From Ficedula albicollis (taxonomy: Eukaryota; Chordata; Aves; Passeriformes; Muscicapidae): 64,000 nucleotides of DNA. A program made the translations under genes and the position numbers. A model generated the notes under the pieces. That model was given only the letters and a program-made list of their open reading frames with translations, did not search any database and was not told where the DNA came from. Each line of letters opens with the position of its first letter. The stretch's first letter is position 1. The stretch spans positions 19,837,203 through 19,901,202 of the forward strand of contig NC_021676.1 in the NCBI RefSeq assembly GCF_000247815.1, in the 5' to 3' direction. Of the stretch, positions 57,401 to 64,000 are shown in pieces.

Positions 57401-57796
57401 AATTTGTTTCCATCTCCCCTGTCCCTTTTCAGTGGTGATTCTCACCCTTTTAAATTTGTTTCCATCTCCCCTGTCCCTTTTCAGTGGTGATTCTCACCCT
57501 TTTAAATTTGTTTCCATCTCCCCTGTCCCTTTTCAGTGGTGATTCTCACCCTTTTAAATTTGTTTCCATCTCCCCTGTCCCTTTTCAGTGGTGATTCTCA
57601 CCCTTTTAAATTTGTTTCCATCTCCCCTGTCCCTTTTCAGTGGTGATTCTCACCCTTTTAAATTTGTTTCTATCTCCCCCGTCCCTTTTCCGTCGCAGCT
57701 TCCGCGGCCACGCTGATCAACATCCGGAACGCCAGGAAACACTTTGAGAAGCTGGAGAGGGTGGATGGACCAAAGCACAGCCTGCTCATGCGCTGA
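47268..57796 (+). CDS. RRAGA: RagA-type Ras-related GTPase, nine coding exons
   Basis: Joined exons 47268-47294, 49035-49134, 50099-50165, 50657-50879, 51264-51359, 52068-52190, 53849-53940, 54748-54863 and 57699-57796 give 942 bases, i.e. 313 residues plus a TGA stop, the usual RagA length. Seen directly: P-loop GKSGSGKT (residues 14-21), DCGGQ (62-66, with Gln66), HKMD (127-130, guanine recognition) and the C-terminal roadblock-type half ending in HSLLMR. RagA/B pairs with RagC/D on the lysosome. In its GTP form it recruits Raptor/mTORC1 when amino acids are sufficient. Residues that from memory separate RagA from RagB ([18 protein letters not shown]) are RagA-like. The start is the ATG that gives MPSTAMKKK, close to mammalian MPNTAMKKK. 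Oddity: mammalian RRAGA is intronless, whereas this copy has eight introns, as RRAGB does. It could be annotated as RRAGB in some builds; family identity is essentially certain. Confidence 0.96.
48375..48421. other. 47-bp G-run joined to a T-run (RRAGA intron 1)
   Basis: G-run followed by about 29 T bases. Intronic, with no effect on the coding exons. Confidence 0.85.
48510..48575 (+). mobile_element. CR1 LINE 3' end fragment (RRAGA intron 1)
   Basis: AGATCTTTAAGGTCCTCCCA followed by AGCCTGTCTGG: a short degraded terminus. Confidence 0.45.
48755..48875 (+). repeat. Short AGCAGGGACAGCAGGG repeat (RRAGA intron 1)
   Basis: Four to five diverged copies of GGGATGAGCAGGGACAGCAG, no more than 120 bp in all. 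Confidence 0.75.
49035..49134 (+). CDS. RRAGA: RRAGA exon 2 (P-loop exon)
   Basis: Acceptor CTCTGCAG|GTG and donor ACCA|GTAAGG. Encodes residues 10-42 and the first base of Ile43. Contains the G1/P-loop GKSGSGKTS (14-22), including Lys20 and Thr21 for phosphate and Mg binding, and RRLGAT before the switch region. Confidence 0.96.
49870..50005 (+). mobile_element. CR1 LINE 3' end (RRAGA intron 2)
   Basis: GGCTTGGAGCGACCTGGGAT, AGTGGAAGGTGGCAGGGGCT and CCTTCCAGCCCAAACCACTC are in the correct CR1 order. Confidence 0.75.
50099..50165 (+). CDS. RRAGA: RRAGA exon 3 (switch region)
   Basis: Acceptor TTTGCAG|TT, donor GGAGG|GTAGGT. Encodes residues 43-65, including [13 protein letters not shown] and LNLWDCGG, the beginning of the G3 motif. 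Codon 65 (Gly) is split across the intron. I saw no sign of the extra neuronal RagB exon known in mammals in the preceding intron. Confidence 0.96.
50657..50879 (+). CDS. RRAGA: RRAGA exon 4 (Gln66 and HKMD)
   Basis: Acceptor CTCCTCAG|C, donor GATCTG|GTGAGG, phase 0. Encodes residues 65-139: Gln66 of G3, the [20 protein letters not shown] core strand, and HKMD at 127-130 (G4). This is the longest exon of the gene. Confidence 0.97.
51055..51112 (+). mobile_element. CR1 LINE 3' end fragment (RRAGA intron 4)
   Basis: CCCCTTCCAACCCAAACCAT followed by TTTGGGATTCTG: the CR1 terminus only. Confidence 0.6.
51264..51359 (+). CDS. RRAGA: RRAGA exon 5
   Basis: Acceptor TTCCCCAG|ATT. The donor AAG|GTTGGT is a weak GT donor (T at +3). 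Encodes residues 140-171, IFKEREEDL through [10 protein letters not shown], 32 whole codons. It has CVCF where I recall CACF in human RagA and CSCF in RagB. Confidence 0.95.
52068..52190 (+). CDS. RRAGA: RRAGA exon 6
   Basis: Acceptor ATGCAG|GCC, donor TTCCTG|GTGAGT. Encodes residues 172-212, [16 protein letters not shown] through LLFERATFL, 41 whole codons. This is the start of the C-terminal dimerisation half. The [10 protein letters not shown] segment matches RagA rather than RagB (NFAEII). Confidence 0.96.
52370..52550 (+). mobile_element. CR1 LINE 3' end (RRAGA intron 6)
   Basis: GGGAGGGTGGGGAGGGGCTG, GGCTTGGAGCAGCCTGGGAT, GGTTGGAACTGGATGAGCTT, AGGTCCTTCCAAGCC and a terminal GGGATTCTGTG. 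This is the most complete CR1 3' end in the window. Confidence 0.8.
53849..53940 (+). CDS. RRAGA: RRAGA exon 7
   Basis: Acceptor TTCTGCAG|GTG, donor TGCAG|GTGAGC. Encodes residues 213-242 and two bases of Ser243: [16 protein letters not shown] and [13 protein letters not shown]. The C-terminal half is the roadblock-like part that contacts the RagC/D partner and Ragulator. Confidence 0.96.
54001..54266 (+). repeat. 132-bp tandem duplication in RRAGA intron 7
   Basis: Two near-identical copies with offset 132 (CAGATCATGAAATG starts at 54015 and 54147), both containing TTAGGTTCGGTGCTG and AAGTGTTTTTATTGC. Only a few substitutions separate them. Confidence 0.85.
54748..54863 (+). CDS. RRAGA: RRAGA exon 8
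   Basis: Acceptor TTTTTCAG|T, donor ATAC|GTAAGT (strong). Encodes [18 protein letters not shown] and [17 protein letters not shown], residues 243-281. Pro282 is split over the last intron, which is largely tandem repeat. Confidence 0.96.
55305..56388 (+). repeat. 20/22-bp minisatellite with changing higher-order period
   Basis: Basic unit GGCTGCTCAGGACACTGCCC+AG (22 bp) or the 20-bp form with CTCCAGG. The first block alternates CCCAG and CTCAG endings (44-bp period). The next pairs a 20-bp and a 22-bp form (42-bp period, to about 55730). Then come pure 20-bp units (about 55745-55935) and pure 22-bp units (to 56360). The unit has no stop codon in two frames, giving false ORFs of several hundred residues. 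Confidence 0.95.
56528..57110 (+). repeat. 26-bp minisatellite
   Basis: Unit TTAAATTTTACCCAGATCTT+CCCCCA. It is diverged on the left (variants with TTTGCTCAGACCTTCCCACA) and nearly perfect from about 56800 to 57090. It lies between the other two arrays of the same intron. Confidence 0.95.
57225..57698 (+). repeat. 52-bp minisatellite made of the exon 9 splice acceptor
   Basis: Eight 52-bp units (57225-57640) plus a final 58-bp variant unit (57641-57698). Each unit runs TGGTGATTCTCACC, a TTTTAAATTTG stretch, then CATCTCCCCTGTCCCTTTTC and AG. The last copy, with an extra CCGTCG-like change, supplies the genuine exon 9 acceptor. Potential acceptor AGs end at 57276, 57328, 57380, 57432, 57484, 57536, 57588 and 57640. 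Confidence 0.95.
57699..57796 (+). CDS. RRAGA: RRAGA exon 9 (terminal coding exon)
   Basis: Acceptor CCGTCGCAG|CT. Encodes residues 282-313 and a TGA stop at 57794-57796: [19 protein letters not shown] through HSLLMR. The acceptor is the variant last unit (58 bp) of a 52-bp tandem array, so eight near-copies of the same splice site lie directly upstream. Confidence 0.96.
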
Positions 57797-58165
57797 TCCC
57801 AGCACTGGGCCTTTCAGGGGAGAAAAAAACACATCAGGACTGCTTCTTTTCAGGAGAATCTTAACACTGTCCATGTCTTTGTTGGGCTTTGAAATGAGTG
57901 TGCTGCTTGTTTTTTTCTCCTTGTCACGTTGGACACTAGAGCTGGAGGTTGTGTTGAGGACTTGCCTGGAATTGCCTGGCTCGGGAAGGTGGGGAAGGAG
58001 GCAGGACACAGGTGATGTGCCCTCAGGGGTGTGGCAGGGCCCTGTGGATGTGTGGCTGCCAGGTGATGGGATATTTACAGTTTCTTTGGATGGTTGCTAG
58101 AATAAGTTTATAAATTTCTCCTCGTCTTCGGTCATGGAAATAAATTTTTGCTACCAGGGATTTCA
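57797..58165 (+). other. RRAGA: RRAGA 3' untranslated region with poly(A) signal
   Basis: Non-coding sequence directly after the TGA stop. It contains a canonical AATAAA at 58139-58144, followed by a T-rich stretch, so cleavage is expected some 15-25 bases later. The 3' UTR would be about 365 nt. The end point is inferred from the signal only. Confidence 0.7.
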
Positions 58166-58424
58166 GATCTGAGAGCTTTGCAAAGTGGGTTTGCTTTCTC
58201 CCAAATCCCAAGGCAGCTTTGGGAAGCAGAGCTGGAGGAGCTGCATGGTTTTGGTTTTGGGGGGATTTGGCTGAAAGCCATTCCAGAGTTTGACTGGGAA
58301 TCGCTTGGCAGCATCTCCCTCCCTTTTTTCTCTCTTGCTGCATCAAATTGCTGTGTAAAAAAGGGCGCGGTGCCTCCGTGCCTGGCTGTGCCCTGTATCC
58401 CTGCCCACACGCCCGCCGGGAGGG

Positions 58425-58625
58425 GAGAAATCCACCGGGGCGAGTCCGAGGAGCGAGAACGAGGAGCTAAAAGGGCTCAGCTAAAAGGCACAGGAGCTCC
58501 CAGCCTTGATCCATCCTCCCGGAATTCGACACGCGCGTCTCGCACCGCCCACCCGGCAGCTGCCGCGCCCGGGGCCGGGGGAGTTCCCGTGGGAATCCGA
58601 GGAGCTGGGGACGGGCTGAGGTGCT
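58425..58625. promoter_or_regulatory. Small CpG island downstream of RRAGA
   Basis: Locally dense CpG (CGCGCGTCTCGCACCGCCC near 58530) about 300 bp past the RRAGA poly(A) signal. It probably marks a separate start site for an unseen downstream gene. No exon can be supported. Confidence 0.35.
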
Positions 58626-60167
58626 GTTTGTTTGCCGGGATGCAGGTGTGGGATACCTGGAGTGGGAATTACAAGCGCAGCTCCCCCCGCGGTTGGGATC
58701 AGATCCTGCTGGGAATGTCCCAGCTTCCCACATCCCGGCTCTGCCCTGGCTGTTGAATCCTCTGGAATGTCCCATCGCACACCGGGAAGGGCTTCGGGAG
58801 ATTTGGGAGCTGCTCGCAGAAGGAGGGGCGGCGGCAATGCTGCCTCATCGCCATGGTGACAGCTGGGTTTCCTCAGGGATTAAAGCCGGGAGCAGCACGT
58901 GGCAGTGGGGTGATGGCAAAGGGGGTGACAAAGGGACAAGTGGCCAGAGCTGGCAGGAGCCGCATCCTGGCCGGGCTGGAGCCTCCAGCGGGGGTTGGGG
59001 TAAAGTTCTGCTTCAAATCCCTTCTCCTGGTGGGATTTTCCCCATGGATTTGGGAATCAGCCCGCTCCCTTTGCTGCGGCCACTGCTCTCGTTGAGTGAC
59101 AGCCTGTGACAAACGCGGGTGGCTGTGTCAGATCGGAGCCGTGTCCCTTGTCCCCTCCCAGCCCTTTTTTGGGAGCCTGGGGTTGGGGGCTGCTCTGGTT
59201 CCTTCCATTCCAAGCAGGGAGGTTTTTGGGAAATCAGGCTCAGCACACTTCTGGAAAACTCTTCCCGCTTTTTCTTTCCCTCAGAGGAAAAAAAAAAAAA
59301 AAAAAAAGATGCCTGCTCCAGATGTTTTGTACACAAACATCATCCCAAACCTGGATGAGGTGGCCATGACCCAGCTTTTTCCTTCAGCCCTTGACCTTGG
59401 AATGAGGAGAAACCTGATGCCATGTGTCACAGATCCTGAATAAATCCCCCCTGGCCCAGTTCCTTTCCCCTTGGAGCTGCTGTGGCTCCCTGGGGTTGCC
59501 TCGGAGCTACTTCCAGGATTTTTGACCATTTCTTCATTGCCTTGATTTGCAAAGGATTTGCAAAGGATTTGCAGGCACCTCGTGAGGAGCATCTGCACCA
59601 TTCCCTGCCCAAATCCATCCCCAGCTGCCAGGGAGAGCAGGAGAGGAGACCCTGCCCTGCTCCCCCTTTTTTTCAGGTTTTTGGGAGGTCACCTGTGCCT
59701 GCTGTTGGTCCTTCAGCTCGGTGACACTGGGGTGGGGGTGCCTTTGGGTGCTCATCCCCCCAAAAGCTTTTCTGGTCCCCAGGGGAGGTTGGACCTGCCT
59801 GAGCCTGGTGTTTTCTGAGGAGGGGAAGGTTGTTTTTTTTTTTTTGCCAAAACCAGGTCGGTTTGGTCCTTGGTGGCCGTGACCTGCTCCTCGAGTCACC
59901 CCTGGCAGGGACACTGTGAGCAGGGGACGCCCAGCTGAGTCCCCACACCCGGGATTTCCCATCCCTGGGGATATCTGGGTCAGGGCTGGGGTGGGGGGGT
60001 CCTGCATTTGGGGCGTTATGGGGTGATTAAACCCTGGCAAACTCAGCACAAGGTTGGGGACACCCCGGGGCTGGGGACACCCTGGAGCTGGGGACAACCT
60101 GGGGAGGAGCCCTTGGGGACAAGAGGCTGGAAAACCAGCGGGGTCCAGGGAGCGGGGGGCAGCTCCA
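58626..60167. other. No confirmed gene; one short open frame of note
   Basis: A 44-codon frame starts at ATG 59309 after an A20 run and ends in a TAA that lies inside an AATAAA (about 59439-59446). It is probably chance. The right end becomes a G-rich GGGGACACCCTGGAGCT repeat. Confidence 0.4.

Positions 60168-64000
<3,833 letters not shown>

Larger units (their letters stand above)
54864..57698 (+). other. RRAGA: RRAGA intron 8, about 75% tandem repeat
   Basis: Three separate minisatellites (55305-56388, 56528-57110, 57225-57698) fill most of this 2.8-kb intron. The remainder is unremarkable, with an A-rich run near 54915-54940. Confidence 0.85.

Overview
This window is vertebrate nuclear DNA, most likely from a bird and perhaps a songbird. 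The evidence is many fragments of CR1-type LINE 3' ends, long intron-rich non-coding stretches, minisatellites, GC-rich CpG islands and a vertebrate-type tRNA-Glu gene. There are no operons and no prokaryotic or viral gene arrays. I read it as a short-read draft assembly. About 10.7 kb, roughly one sixth of the window, is uninterrupted poly-G, always G on the given strand. One G-run ends in an 18-base Illumina adapter remnant (32001-32018). These runs are best treated as mis-filled gaps, not genome.

Layout. 1-9.7 kb holds an LTR-like repeat, a 133-bp tandem array, a 65-bp tandem array, and three terminal coding exons (6736-9355, + strand) of a small conserved-looking protein of unknown function. 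9.7-17 kb is non-coding with a CT-rich tract, CR1 pieces, a minus-strand terminal exon encoding a membrane segment and basic tail (13951-14151), a 2.2-kb poly-G run and a 30-bp tandem array. 18-19.2 kb is a degenerate tandem array with a 234-bp higher-order period. 24-26.7 kb is a GC-rich, CpG-rich block broken by three poly-G gaps. 27.8-36.7 kb is mostly interspersed repeats, including two LTR-like elements with internal duplications. 39.2-42 kb is AG-rich repeats ending at a CpG-island promoter with CTCF, NRF1, CCAAT and CRE motifs. A minus-strand tRNA-Glu(TTC) lies at 45647-45718, next to a second CpG island.

The main gene is a complete nine-exon RRAGA-type gene at 47268-57796 (+). It encodes the 313-residue RagA GTPase of the lysosomal amino-acid-sensing, mTORC1-activating machinery. 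All eight introns have GT/AG boundaries and the frame closes exactly. Its last intron is about three-quarters minisatellite. The array touching the final exon is built from copies of the exon's own 3' splice site, giving eight decoy acceptors. After the gene come a 3' UTR with AATAAA, a small CpG island, and a G-rich region dominated by 2.8-kb and 0.7-kb poly-G gaps.

I found no new enzymatic or defence system. The observations most worth following are the splice-site-derived minisatellite in RRAGA, a possible hidden 5' coding exon of RRAGA, and the diagnosable assembly artefacts. Those artefacts explain the very long poly-Gly and poly-Pro reading frames.
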